Shown here: in pieces, positions 32,958-41,129 of the stretch
Numbering within the stretch: the stretch's first letter is position 1
How the letters are laid out: every line of letters starts with the position of its first letter
Assembly (NCBI GenBank): GCA_964534315.1
Contig: CAZHOV010000023.1
Coordinates: 1 to 42,350, forward strand
DNA length: 42,350 bases
Source of the DNA: CAZHOV01 sp964534315
GTDB lineage: Bacteria > Bacteroidota > Bacteroidia > Chitinophagales > Saprospiraceae
Direction of reading: 5' to 3'
Translations under genes and position numbers: made by a program
The notes under the pieces: model-generated
What the model was told of the DNA's origin: nothing
The model's input: only the letters and a program-made list of their open reading frames with translations
The model's database searches: none

Positions 32958-33570
32958 AAGCAGCTTTTCCTTGTAAATATTATATATAAAGTTCCGAAGA
33001 GTTCATTTATCTACTTATTCAGAAGATACCTTTTCAGAATTTTTTTTGTTTTTCCTCGTTTTATTACTACCGAATAGATAAGCGGCAAATCAAAATTGCT
33101 TGTAGAATAATTTAGTTCGGAAGATATTGACTAAACAATTGAATACTTGGAAATTACAGCAAAGGACGCAAATTTTTTATTAAAAAATGTCTTGCCTTTA
33201 CTGTAATAATGAAGGCCAGGTCCTTCAATATATGCAGGAATTTTCATTTGAACCTAAAAAAATTATTCTACCAATTTTTTTGCCTTACTACTTAAGGTAT
33301 TATTTACTTTTTCAATCATAAATAATACCTGCACCAGCAGGTGAAGAACCGTTTCTTGATTTGCTCAACAAACAAATTGCTTCACCACAACAATTTCATA
33401 AAATTAATAAATTGCTATAGAAGTATTGCCCAAAAAATCTAACAGATTTTTCAAAGAGGTTGCCTCAAAAGTGATTGAACTCGTCATCAAGAGTTTTTTT
33501 TAAACGAATTGACCGCCAATGCATTTAAATAATGATCAAAAAATAAACTGGTTCTAACTAATTTTCTTTT
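32958..33570. other. 613-bp intergenic region with two adjacent hairpins
   Basis: Contains the 5' regions of two divergent genes. GGTATTATTTA (33296-33306) pairs with TAAATAATACC (33319-33329), 11 perfect pairs, and the overlapping ACCTGC-ACCA-GCAGGT (33327-33342) forms a second hairpin. A 44-codon frame (33187-33321, start MSCLYCNNEGQVLQYMQEF) is present but has no known relatives in my memory and overlaps the first hairpin, so I do not annotate it as a gene. No TANNTTTG promoter is clear on either strand. Confidence 0.45.
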
Positions 33571-35007
33571 ATGAATTCTCAATACTTTATATTTTTATCA
33601 ATATTCTTCTTACTCTCCTATCATGACTTGCCTAGCCAGAACATTATCGTCTCTGAGGAGTTCCCTTTTCGCAGCGATGAATCTTTCGATATTGTAGGAA
33701 AAAATGACGATCTCATTCTAGTCTATCGACAGCGGCCACAAGAAAATGAGATCCTGGCTTTTGATGAAAACCTCGAGATCAAATGGCGCAAAGACATTGA
33801 CTTTTTTGGAAGAGCTCCAAGAGTGATTAGCGTGCTAACAGATGATGACCTCTTTTCTATCTTCTACTTAACCCGCGAAAAAGGAATAGTCAAACTACTC
33901 CTCAACCAATACGATGCTCAGACCAACCTGATCGACTCAATGACTTTTTTTGATTACGGTAAAAAATACTACACCCCCCGTCCAAGAATGGTGATTTCTG
34001 AAAATAAAGACATTCTGATGTTCTATTCAGTAGAAAAAGAAAAGGATATCATTGCTTTCGCTTTTGATTTGAGGAGAAAGAAACTACTCTGGGAGACCCA
34101 ATTCTCCCTCCACGATCTGGTTTTTTCTGATGATTTTGAGCAGGCATTGGTCGATAATAAAGGCAACTTTTATTTCATCCTTAACAAACAAAACCGGAAA
34201 GCTAAAATCGAAGAGCATCACTTTGAGGTTATTTCATTCGATGCTATTACCGGAGGAATATCGACGCTTCAGATCAGCATGGATGAACATCTCACCTATG
34301 ATGTGCAATTCGCACTCGACGAGCTCAATCAAAATCTGGTCGCGGGAGGCCTTTATTCAGTAAAGAACAGAGGAAAATCCGAAGGGTTTTTTTATTTGAC
34401 AATCCCCTTTCAAACTATGAATCAGTTTACTTCAACCTTTACCCCCTTTAGCCAAGATTTTCTGACTAACTTGCTGGGGATCAAAAAAAACAAAAAGGAA
34501 GAGCTTGCAGATGCCGATATCCAGCAAATCGTGCTTCGAAGAGACGGTGGCATATTGCTACTAGGCGAGTTAAATTACCGGCAAGAAAGATATACTGCTA
34601 CCTCAAGCCGAAGATATTACGGCTCCGACTACATTATAGACTACTATAACAATGATATTTTTGTTCTTTCGATCCATCCGGACGGAAGCCTTCACTGGGA
34701 AACAGTACTATTTAAGAAGCAATATTCACAAGATGACGGCGCTGCCTATTCTTCCTACTTTCTAATGAAAACAGCTGCCAATCTAAAGTTTATCTTTAAT
34801 GATGAAATCAGAAACAAAAATACGGTAAGTGAATATATTCTCAACGGGAGGGGAAATTTCATCAGAAACAGCATTATGAACACCAAGGGTAGGAAAATAA
34901 AACTCCGCTTTAGGGATGCCAAACAGATCGATGCTGACCAGGTAATTGTCCCGAGCGACTTTAGGGGAAGATTCCGGTTAGTAAAGATCAATTACGACGT
35001 CCCCTGA
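33571..35007 (+). CDS. Secreted protein of unknown function, propeller-like
   Basis: A 478-residue protein with a signal peptide (MNSQYFIFLSIFFLLSYHDL, cleavage near SQN). The rest is beta-rich, with repeating segments such as ILAFDENLEIKWRKDIDFF, IIAFAFDLRRKKLLWETQF and FVLSIHPDGSLHWETVLF; the W-x-x-(D/E) pattern suggests a PQQ/WD-type beta-propeller. No T9SS sorting domain and no catalytic motif are visible. It is preceded by a 613-bp gap and ends one base before the stop of the opposite TauE-type gene. Confidence 0.7.
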   Translation: MNSQYFIFLSIFFLLSYHDLPSQNIIVSEEFPFRSDESFDIVGKNDDLILVYRQRPQENEILAFDENLEIKWRKDIDFFGRAPRVISVLTDDDLFSIFYLTREKGIVKLLLNQYDAQTNLIDSMTFFDYGKKYYTPRPRMVISENKDILMFYSVEKEKDIIAFAFDLRRKKLLWETQFSLHDLVFSDDFEQALVDNKGNFYFILNKQNRKAKIEEHHFEVISFDAITGGISTLQISMDEHLTYDVQFALDELNQNLVAGGLYSVKNRGKSEGFFYLTIPFQTMNQFTSTFTPFSQDFLTNLLGIKKNKKEELADADIQQIVLRRDGGILLLGELNYRQERYTATSSRRYYGSDYIIDYYNNDIFVLSIHPDGSLHWETVLFKKQYSQDDGAAYSSYFLMKTAANLKFIFNDEIRNKNTVSEYILNGRGNFIRNSIMNTKGRKIKLRFRDAKQIDADQVIVPSDFRGRFRLVKINYDVP

Positions 35008-35008
35008 T

Positions 35009-35779
35009 CTATTGAAACAATAAGTGTACATCAAATAAAAATCCAATGGCCATCAAAACAACGAGTACCAATACATAATAAGCCACTGTATTGGCACCTG
35101 GAAATTTGGAAGCAAAAGATGCTGTTAACCATCCGCCTGAAGTTTGACCGATTGCCATGACTAAACCGATATGCCAGTCGATCAGCCCCCGCCACTGAAA
35201 AATCCCTAACACCACTGTCGTGTAAACGCCAACCACGAAAAGCTTAATCGCATTTCCATGTACCAGATCGTAGCGTGCGATCAATACCATAGCAGCCAGA
35301 AAAAAGATGCCCATCCCCATTTGAATGAACCCGCCGTAAAAGCCTAGCGCCAAAAACAGAGGAATCGTAATAAACCCAGCCAGTGGCTTCTTTCTCTCAA
35401 CGGGGTTGATCCATCTCTTTGGCTTGACCAGGATCACGAGCAACATTAAGACCAACAATACTCTAAACACCTGTATAAACTGAGCGCTGGTTACCCACAC
35501 TGCGACGAGTACGCCAATGATGGCCCCGACAATGGTTGGGATCATATATCTCCAACCACGCTGAATATCTAACTTACCATTCTTATGAAAAGCAAACGCA
35601 CCAAAAGTCGTTTGAAAAAAAACACCAACCCTGTTGGTCCCGTTGGCCAGATTCCCGGGGAGTTGAAGCATTTCGGTAAGGATCGTAAGGGTTATGGCAG
35701 AACCGTTCCCTGCAAAGGTATTGATCGCTCCGGCAAAAAAACCACCCAGTATTGCAATGATATATTCATAAAACTCCAT
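35009..35779 (-). CDS. Sulfite exporter TauE/SafE family membrane protein
   Basis: A 256-residue membrane protein with seven or eight helices. Two half-repeats typical of TauE/SafE (PF01925) can be seen: IIAILGGFFAGAINTFAGNG with the G-x-x-x-N signature, then FYGGFIQMGMGIFFLAAMVL. The family exports sulphite, sulphonates or other small anions; the substrate cannot be told. It lies 11 bp after the methylmalonyl-CoA epimerase gene, so it is probably the last gene of the SDR-mce-TauE operon. Confidence 0.85.
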   Translation of the reverse strand: MEFYEYIIAILGGFFAGAINTFAGNGSAITLTILTEMLQLPGNLANGTNRVGVFFQTTFGAFAFHKNGKLDIQRGWRYMIPTIVGAIIGVLVAVWVTSAQFIQVFRVLLVLMLLVILVKPKRWINPVERKKPLAGFITIPLFLALGFYGGFIQMGMGIFFLAAMVLIARYDLVHGNAIKLFVVGVYTTVVLGIFQWRGLIDWHIGLVMAIGQTSGGWLTASFASKFPGANTVAYYVLVLVVLMAIGFLFDVHLLFQ

Positions 35780-35790
35780 AAAGGACTCGC

Positions 35791-36201
35791 CTATTCGGCT
35801 TCAGGGATCGACTGGCAAAGTTCAACCAGTACCCTGTTCGTACCTTTAGGATGAAGAAAGCAAACGAGCTTATTATCTGCGCCCCGTTTAGGGGTCTCAT
35901 TAAGCAGTTTGAATCCTTTGTTCCTCATCTCTTCCATGGAGGCGTGAATATCTTCCACTTCAAAAGCCAGGTGGTGGATACCTTCTCCTTTCTTATCCAA
36001 ATATTTTGCAATGGCACTATCCGGGCTGGTAGCTTCCAACAATTCGATCTTGGTATCTCCCACTTTAAAAAAAGAGGTGGTAACGTGCTCAGAAGCGACC
36101 TCTTCTTTCTTGTAAGGTGCTTTACCCAACAGCATTTCAAATAGTGCGTTACTGTCTTGCAGGTTTTTCACCGCAATTCCGATATGTTCTAACTTCAACA
36201 T
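35791..36201 (-). CDS. mce: Methylmalonyl-CoA epimerase
   Basis: A 136-residue VOC-fold protein that interconverts (S)- and (R)-methylmalonyl-CoA between propionyl-CoA carboxylase and methylmalonyl-CoA mutase. The start MLKLEHIGIAVKNLQDSNAL supplies the metal His in LEHIGIAV; the second half has GEGIHHLAFEVEDI with the second His, and a metal Glu in VLVELCQ. The FFKVGDTKIELLEATSPDS region is diagnostic for the family. It sits between an SDR gene (52 bp) and the TauE-type gene (11 bp). Confidence 0.93.
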   Translation of the reverse strand: MLKLEHIGIAVKNLQDSNALFEMLLGKAPYKKEEVASEHVTTSFFKVGDTKIELLEATSPDSAIAKYLDKKGEGIHHLAFEVEDIHASMEEMRNKGFKLLNETPKRGADNKLVCFLHPKGTNRVLVELCQSIPEAE

Positions 36202-36253
36202 GATGTCTAAATTTTTGGTGATGAGATGCTAACTTCAAGGTACCATTTTTTGC

Positions 36254-37039
36254 TTACAAGCTTTTTGTCCTTCCTCCATCTACCGGCAAATTGATACCAT
36301 TAATATAGGAGGCAGCCGGAGAAGCCAGGAATGCGATTGCCGCTCCTACCTCTGCAGGAGAAGCGATCCGGCGTAACGGCACATTACTTCGCATCTGATC
36401 TGTCACCTTTTCTTCTGATATCCCGGTCTTCTGCGATCTGGTAACAATGATCTCCTTTAGCCTGTCTGTATTGGTATAACCGGGTAGTACATTATTGACG
36501 GTAATACCAAATGGTCCTAGCTCTTGAGAAAGGGTCTTGGCCCAATTAGCCACCGCTCCCCTGGTAGTATTGGAGACGCCTAACCCCATGATAGGCTCTT
36601 TGACAGAAGTAGAAATGACATTGATGATCCGGCCATATTCATCCCTTTTCATCCCTTTAACAACCAACCGTACAAGCAGATGATTACAGATCAGATGATT
36701 GTGGTAGGCCTGCAAAAAATCAGCCTCATCAGAATCCATGATCATACCGCCCGGAGGACCTCCGGTATTGTTCACCAATATATGGATCGGCTTGAGCGCC
36801 ACCAATCCTTTCACCTTTTTATTAAGGTCACCGCTGTTCGTAAAATCAGCCACCAAAAAATCATGGTGCTGGTCCTTATCACTGTCCATTTCGTGAATGA
36901 TATCGGTCATCAGGTCAACACTCCTGGAAACCAGTGTTACGTTAGCTCCCAATGCAGCGATCTCTAGCGCTGCGGCCTTCCCGATCCCCTTGCTACTCCC
37001 GCAAACTAAGGCATTCTTTCCTTTGAGGTCCAAATCCAT
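36254..37039 (-). CDS. SDR-family oxidoreductase lacking the YxxxK catalytic motif
   Basis: A 261-residue short-chain dehydrogenase/reductase. The NAD(P) site is intact (ALVCGSSKGIGKAAALEIAA; VLVNNTGGPPGG as the NNAG-like motif). Where the classical family has YxxxK, this protein has SNTTRGAV at about residues 155-162, following VISTSVKEPIMGLG, so Tyr is replaced by Ser and Lys by Arg. The C-terminal part (GITVNNVLPGYTNTDRL, YINGINLPVDGG) is otherwise normal. I recall other SDR proteins with this S-N-x-x-R form, so it is probably a coherent subfamily with a different mechanism or substrate. It is the first gene of an operon with mce. Confidence 0.88.
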   Translation of the reverse strand: MDLDLKGKNALVCGSSKGIGKAAALEIAALGANVTLVSRSVDLMTDIIHEMDSDKDQHHDFLVADFTNSGDLNKKVKGLVALKPIHILVNNTGGPPGGMIMDSDEADFLQAYHNHLICNHLLVRLVVKGMKRDEYGRIINVISTSVKEPIMGLGVSNTTRGAVANWAKTLSQELGPFGITVNNVLPGYTNTDRLKEIIVTRSQKTGISEEKVTDQMRSNVPLRRIASPAEVGAAIAFLASPAASYINGINLPVDGGRTKSL

Positions 37040-37146
37040 GCTTATAAATTTTCGTTACAATTATCTGTATCTTTAAAAAGGCCTTAATATACAAATAAAT
37101 TGAAGAAGTGTGGCCTCTCTTTCGTCAACCATATCCGATTTCTGCA

Positions 37147-37178
37147 TTTGCCTAATCCTGTTTAAATTAGTACATTTA
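37147..37178 (+). promoter_or_regulatory. Promoter of the 3-hydroxyanthranilate dioxygenase gene
   Basis: TTTG (37147-37150) and, after 20 bp, TACATTTA (37171-37178), close to TANNTTTG with the same spacing as at rpmH. Start of transcription expected near 37182, giving a leader of about 40 nt. Confidence 0.6.
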
Positions 37179-37221
37179 TCGCCATGAATGCACTGTAAAG
37201 TAAATCACAAAATTTTTCAAT

Positions 37222-37740
37222 ATGGCTTTTGCAAAACCTTTTAATCTAAATAAATGGATAGAAGACAACCGACAACTTCTTAAACCGCCGGTTGGTAATA
37301 AACAAGTCTATCTAGATAACGAAGACTACATCGTCATGGTAGTGGGTGGTCCCAATGGAAGAAAGGACTATCATTTTGAAGATGGAGAAGAACTTTTTTA
37401 TCAACTGGAAGGAGATATTACGCTGAAAATCATCAATGAAGAGGGAAAACCCGAAGATATCCATATAAAAGAAGGGGATATGTTTTTATTGCCTCCCCGT
37501 ATCCCGCACTCTCCTCAGCGCCCGGCCAACACCGTAGGGCTAGTCATCGAACGGTATCGCAAACCCGGTGAACAAGACAAACTGATGTGGTTTTGCGAAA
37601 ACTGCAACAACAAACTGCATGAAGCCAGCTTTGAGATGACAGATATCGTCAATCAACTGCCGGTGGTGATCAAAGCATTTATGGATTCAGAAGAACTCCG
37701 AACCTGTAACAACTGCGGAACCGTAATGGAAGCGGTCTAA
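37222..37740 (+). CDS. nbaC: 3-hydroxyanthranilate 3,4-dioxygenase
   Basis: A 172-residue cupin enzyme that opens the ring of 3-hydroxyanthranilate to form the precursor of quinolinate (kynurenine pathway to NAD, or tryptophan catabolism). Iron ligands are recognisable in KDYHFEDGEELFYQLEG (His and Glu) and LPPRIPHSPQRP (His); the substrate Arg and Glu are in VIERYRKPGEQDKLMWFC. The C-terminus has two CxxC pairs (FCENCNNKL, RTCNNCGTVM), the rubredoxin-like second metal site of bacterial enzymes. It is followed after 13 bp by the LpxH-like gene. No other kynurenine genes are in the window. Confidence 0.95.
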   Translation: MAFAKPFNLNKWIEDNRQLLKPPVGNKQVYLDNEDYIVMVVGGPNGRKDYHFEDGEELFYQLEGDITLKIINEEGKPEDIHIKEGDMFLLPPRIPHSPQRPANTVGLVIERYRKPGEQDKLMWFCENCNNKLHEASFEMTDIVNQLPVVIKAFMDSEELRTCNNCGTVMEAV

Positions 37741-37753
37741 GGAACTAAACTAC

Positions 37754-38530
37754 ATGATGCAGCAAGGGAATATCTACTTTGCCTCTGATTTTCACCTGGG
37801 GGTAGATGCTAAAGATACCAGCAAAGAGCGAGAGGTAAAAATTGTCCGTTGGCTTTCCGAGATCCAACAGACTGCCCAAGCCATCTATCTGGTTGGCGAC
37901 TTATTTGATTTTTGGTTCGAATACAAACGAGTTATACCAAAAGGGTATGCCCGGTTGTTTGGAAAACTGGCCGAGCTGAGAGACCGGGATATCCCCATCT
38001 ACTTTTTCACGGGCAACCACGACATGTGGATGTTTACCTACTTTGAAGAAGAATTTGGAATTCCCGTCTATCGCCAACCCATCATCCGTGAATTCAACGG
38101 CAAGCGCTTTATGATTGGTCATGGTGACGGCCTCGGTCCCGCCGATCACGGTTATAAATTTATCAAAAAAGTATTTGCCAACCCATTCTGCCAATGGCTG
38201 TTTGCCCGCCTTCACCCCAACTTTGGCATCAATCTGGCTAACTTCTTTTCAGGAACCAGCAGATCTTACAATCCCGCTGAAGCAACCTTTCTGGGAGAAG
38301 AAAAAGAATGGCTCATTCAATTTTCCAATGAGGTATTGGATGAACAACCTATCGACTATTTTATTTTCGGTCACCGGCATTTACCGATTGATTACACCCT
38401 AAAAAACGGAAAAAGCCGTTATATTAATCTGGGAGACTGGATTAACTATCGTTCCTATGCCGTTTTTGACGGAGAAACACTAAATCTGCAATTTTATGAA
38501 AATAAGGAAGTCACTATATATTCAAATTAG
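37754..38530 (+). CDS. UDP-2,3-diacylglucosamine diphosphatase (LpxH-like)
   Basis: A 258-residue calcineurin-like metallophosphoesterase. The five metal motifs are in order: DFHLG (residues of about 10-14), GDLFDFWFEY, GNHDMW, GHGDGLG and GHRHLP. This set and the length are typical of LpxH/LpxH2 enzymes, which hydrolyse UDP-2,3-diacylglucosamine to lipid X in lipid A synthesis. It starts MMQQGNIYFASDFHLG. The next gene overlaps its end by 35 bp, so the two are translationally coupled. Confidence 0.9.
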   Translation: MMQQGNIYFASDFHLGVDAKDTSKEREVKIVRWLSEIQQTAQAIYLVGDLFDFWFEYKRVIPKGYARLFGKLAELRDRDIPIYFFTGNHDMWMFTYFEEEFGIPVYRQPIIREFNGKRFMIGHGDGLGPADHGYKFIKKVFANPFCQWLFARLHPNFGINLANFFSGTSRSYNPAEATFLGEEKEWLIQFSNEVLDEQPIDYFIFGHRHLPIDYTLKNGKSRYINLGDWINYRSYAVFDGETLNLQFYENKEVTIYSN

Positions 38531-39338
38531 CTTGCTGGCCTTAGGCTTCCTTAGCACTTACACCTTTAGTTTTTCTCAGAATGACCGCAACCCTCAGCTA
38601 CAGCTAAAAGCTCAAATCCCCGAAAGAGCTGCCTTTATTACAACCGACAAGCTCGAACAGCTATACGTAGTCACTCCAGATAACGAAGTCATTAAATACA
38701 ATGGTAAGGGGCAGGAATTATTTCGATACAACGATAACACACTTGGCAATATCACCGCTATCGACGCGACTAACCCATTTCAGGTCATGCTATTTTATGG
38801 AGACTTTTTTGCTATAACCCTCCTCGACCGTACCCTCAATAAAATAACAACGATCAACCTACTCAACCTCGGCTATATGGATGTCCGGAATGCAGCAGTA
38901 GCCAATGACGGAACGGTCTGGATCTATGATCACATAGAATTCAAGTTAAAAAAAATCAACCAACGGGGCGATGCAATGCTGGAGAGTAATAATTTTAATT
39001 TGCTTTTTGGTAAGGAAGTCCTTCCTTTATTTTTATTGGAACGCCGGAACTGGTTATATCTGTTGACCGATAACTCCGGCATCAAAGTTTTTGATACGTT
39101 TGGTAAATATGTGAAAACCATTCCGGAGACCGGCTTCAACCAGATTCAGATAGTCGAAGAAAAACTCATATTTTTTAGAGATGGGAAACTCTGGGTTCGA
39201 AGGCTAGATGCCCTGGAACCCAGAATTTTGATCGTTGGGGAAGTACTGGAAAAAGCCGATGCCGTTCAAATCCAACAAGACAAAGTCTTCATCCTGGCCG
39301 ATGAACAAGCTTCCATTTATCAGGTTACAAAACCTTAA
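38496..39338 (+). CDS. Exported propeller-like protein of unknown function
   Basis: A 280-residue protein with a hydrophobic N-terminus (SLYIQISLLALGFLSTYTFS), likely a signal peptide. The mature part has repeated strands of the NHL/WD type (AAFITTDKLEQLYVVTPDNE, DGTVWIYDHIEFKLKKIN, WLYLLTDNSGIKVFDTFGKY). It starts inside the LpxH-like gene (35 bp overlap) and its TAA shares four bases (TTAA) with the opposite stop of frr. No enzymatic motif is seen. The coupling with LpxH suggests a role at the envelope, but this is only context. Confidence 0.75.
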   Translation: MKIRKSLYIQISLLALGFLSTYTFSFSQNDRNPQLQLKAQIPERAAFITTDKLEQLYVVTPDNEVIKYNGKGQELFRYNDNTLGNITAIDATNPFQVMLFYGDFFAITLLDRTLNKITTINLLNLGYMDVRNAAVANDGTVWIYDHIEFKLKKINQRGDAMLESNNFNLLFGKEVLPLFLLERRNWLYLLTDNSGIKVFDTFGKYVKTIPETGFNQIQIVEEKLIFFRDGKLWVRRLDALEPRILIVGEVLEKADAVQIQQDKVFILADEQASIYQVTKP

Positions 39339-39898
39339 ATGGTCAGGATATCCTGCTCCTTGGCCTCGATCATTTCGTCAATTTTATGAGTATACGATTT
39401 GATTGCTTTTTCGATCTTTTCTTCTTCCACTTTTCCGGCATCTTCAGGATAACCTTCCTTTACTGCATTCTTCACCGCATCCATCATTTTATGCCGAATA
39501 CTTCTCAGGCTGACTTTTGAGTCTTCGCCAAGGGCTTTAGACTGCTTAACCAGTTGCTTTCTTCGCTCTTCCGTTAGCGGGGGAATGTTAATCCGGATCA
39601 TTTCGCCATCATTTTGAGGGTTTAAACCAAGATTGGCTTCCATGATCGCCTTTTCAATGACCGGGATCATATTTTTTTCCCATGGCTGGATCGTTAACGT
39701 CCTGGCGTCAGAAGTTCCTACATTTGCAACCTGCGATAAGGGGGTCTGACTTCCGTAATAATCAACCATGATCCCGCCTAACATTGAGGGTGAAGCTTTA
39801 CCGGTCCGGATCTTTACCAGTTCATTCCTCAAATGCTCAATCGCATCGTCCATTTGTTTTTTGCCTGAGGCAATAGCATCATTCATGTCATCTTGCAT
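39335..39898 (-). CDS. frr: Ribosome-recycling factor
   Basis: A 187-residue protein that with EF-G splits ribosomes from mRNA after termination. Family marks are LRNELVKIRTGKASPSMLGG, YYGSQTPLSQVANVGTSDAR, LTIQPWEKNMIPVIEKAIM, LGLNPQNDGEMIRINIPPLT and EERRKQLVKQ. Length fits the usual 185. A likely -7 box, TAAATTTG (39964-39957, minus strand), lies about 60 bp upstream, with TTG 16 bp before it. The usual partner pyrH is not adjacent. Its stop overlaps the opposite stop by TTAA. Confidence 0.97.
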   Translation of the reverse strand: MQDDMNDAIASGKKQMDDAIEHLRNELVKIRTGKASPSMLGGIMVDYYGSQTPLSQVANVGTSDARTLTIQPWEKNMIPVIEKAIMEANLGLNPQNDGEMIRINIPPLTEERRKQLVKQSKALGEDSKVSLRSIRHKMMDAVKNAVKEGYPEDAGKVEEEKIEKAIKSYTHKIDEMIEAKEQDILTI

Positions 39899-40001
39899 AA
39901 TAATTTATTTTTATCCTCTAACGAATTTTTAACTTGGCTAAATTAAGGAAAAACTACAAATTTATAAGCTGTTCTTTTGACAACTTCTTACAGGCAGGCA
40001 T

Positions 40002-40039
40002 AAAAAAAGCCGGAGATCAATAAAGTGTTTTTCTCCGGC
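40002..40039 (-). terminator. Intrinsic terminator of the Zn-peptidase gene
   Basis: GCCGGAGA and TCTCCGGC (40009-40016 and 40032-40039) pair perfectly over eight bases. On the minus strand the hairpin is followed by seven T, which terminates the transcript from 40759. Confidence 0.85.
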
Positions 40040-40060
40040 CGAAGGATATGTTCGTTCTTT

Positions 40061-40759
40061 TTATCGTCTTGTCATATAACGGGCCAAAAGATACAACAAA
40101 ATTATTAAAGATGATAATGCTGCGGCAACATATGTCATCGCGGCCCACCATAAGGCATCTTTTGCGCCGTCGTATTCCCTTCCTACGGTTACTGAAGATT
40201 CATCCAGCCAGGCCAATGCTCTACGGCTTGCATCAAATTCTACAGGTAAAGTAACCAGGCTAAATAAGGTAGTAACAGCGAAGGCAATAATGGTGATTAA
40301 TAAAAGTCCCGGAAACTGGCTAAAAACTGATAGTGCAATGATCAGTAAATATTGTTGTGCAACAGAAGCAACTTTAACAGCAGGAACCATAGCCGATCTA
40401 AATTGCAACATACTATAAGCCCTGGCGTGCTGAACAGCGTGACCGCACTCATGAGCAGCTACTGCTGCCGAAGCAACATGTCTGCCTCTGTATACATCCG
40501 GGCTAAGGCTAACCGTTTTTGTAGCTGGATTGTAGTGATCTGTAAGAAATCCCTTCCCCTCCACAATTTTCACATCATGTATGCCATAATAATCCAGCAT
40601 CTCCTGAGCCACTTCAGCTCCGCTATACCCTTTTCGAATACCTACCTGCCGATATTTGGCAAATTTTCTTTTTAGTTGTCCGCTAACCCAGGCCCCTACC
40701 AGCGATAAAATACCGGTAATGACCATGTAGATCATAAAATCAGAATTTCCATACATCAT
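40061..40759 (-). CDS. Membrane zinc metallopeptidase (YugP/Zn_peptidase_2 family)
   Basis: A 232-residue membrane protein of the family COG2738 (PF04298). An N-terminal helix (MIYMVITGILSLVGAWVSG) is followed by GYSGAEVAQEMLDYYGI and by the zinc site HECGH (His103, Glu104, His107), inside VAAHECGHAVQHARAY. The two central helices (YLLIIALSVFSQFPGLLLIT) and a C-terminal helix complete the topology, with LPVEFDASRRALAWL, also conserved. Biological substrate unknown. The likely start is the ATG at 40759 (MMYGNSDFMIYM). The gene ends in a clear terminator. Confidence 0.92.
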   Translation of the reverse strand: MMYGNSDFMIYMVITGILSLVGAWVSGQLKRKFAKYRQVGIRKGYSGAEVAQEMLDYYGIHDVKIVEGKGFLTDHYNPATKTVSLSPDVYRGRHVASAAVAAHECGHAVQHARAYSMLQFRSAMVPAVKVASVAQQYLLIIALSVFSQFPGLLLITIIAFAVTTLFSLVTLPVEFDASRRALAWLDESSVTVGREYDGAKDALWWAAMTYVAAALSSLIILLYLLARYMTRR

Positions 40760-41129
40760 GGCAAAGGATTTTAATCAAATAACAATCTATGAAATAAACA
40801 GGAAATCCAAATAAATAGTTTGGTTGGTGATTCTTGGCTCCCAAACTTAGACGTCGGCATGCATTATTGGTAACAGATAATAAAAGACACCACGTTTAAA
40901 GATACTTTACCTTTTAGAAGCCAAGGAGTACACCCAAAAAAACTTGAGTGTGTAAAACTTAACCTAAGTTTAGAATATTTCAAGAAAACCATGCGCAGAG
41001 AGATCAGATTTTCAAAAAATCATTACTTTTAGCTTGATTTTCTATTCTTATGGAAAGATAACTTTCAAATCAACTACATTAAATCGATCTCTTCCATCAA
41101 AGGGTAGCTTAAAAACAAAATCGAACAAA
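40760..41129. other. Intergenic region upstream of the TSP3-repeat protein
   Basis: A 370-bp gap. AAACTTA-ACC-TAAGTTT (about 40957-40973) is a perfect 7-bp inverted repeat, and the same AAACTTA word occurs at 40844. A TACTTTTA box at about 41023 is a weak -7 candidate for the downstream gene. No gene is supported. Confidence 0.35.

Noticed and set aside
33187..33321. 44-codon frame MSCLYCNNEG...
   Set aside because: Short, unsupported by a promoter or known family, and its end overlaps a hairpin; kept only as a note in the gap description.
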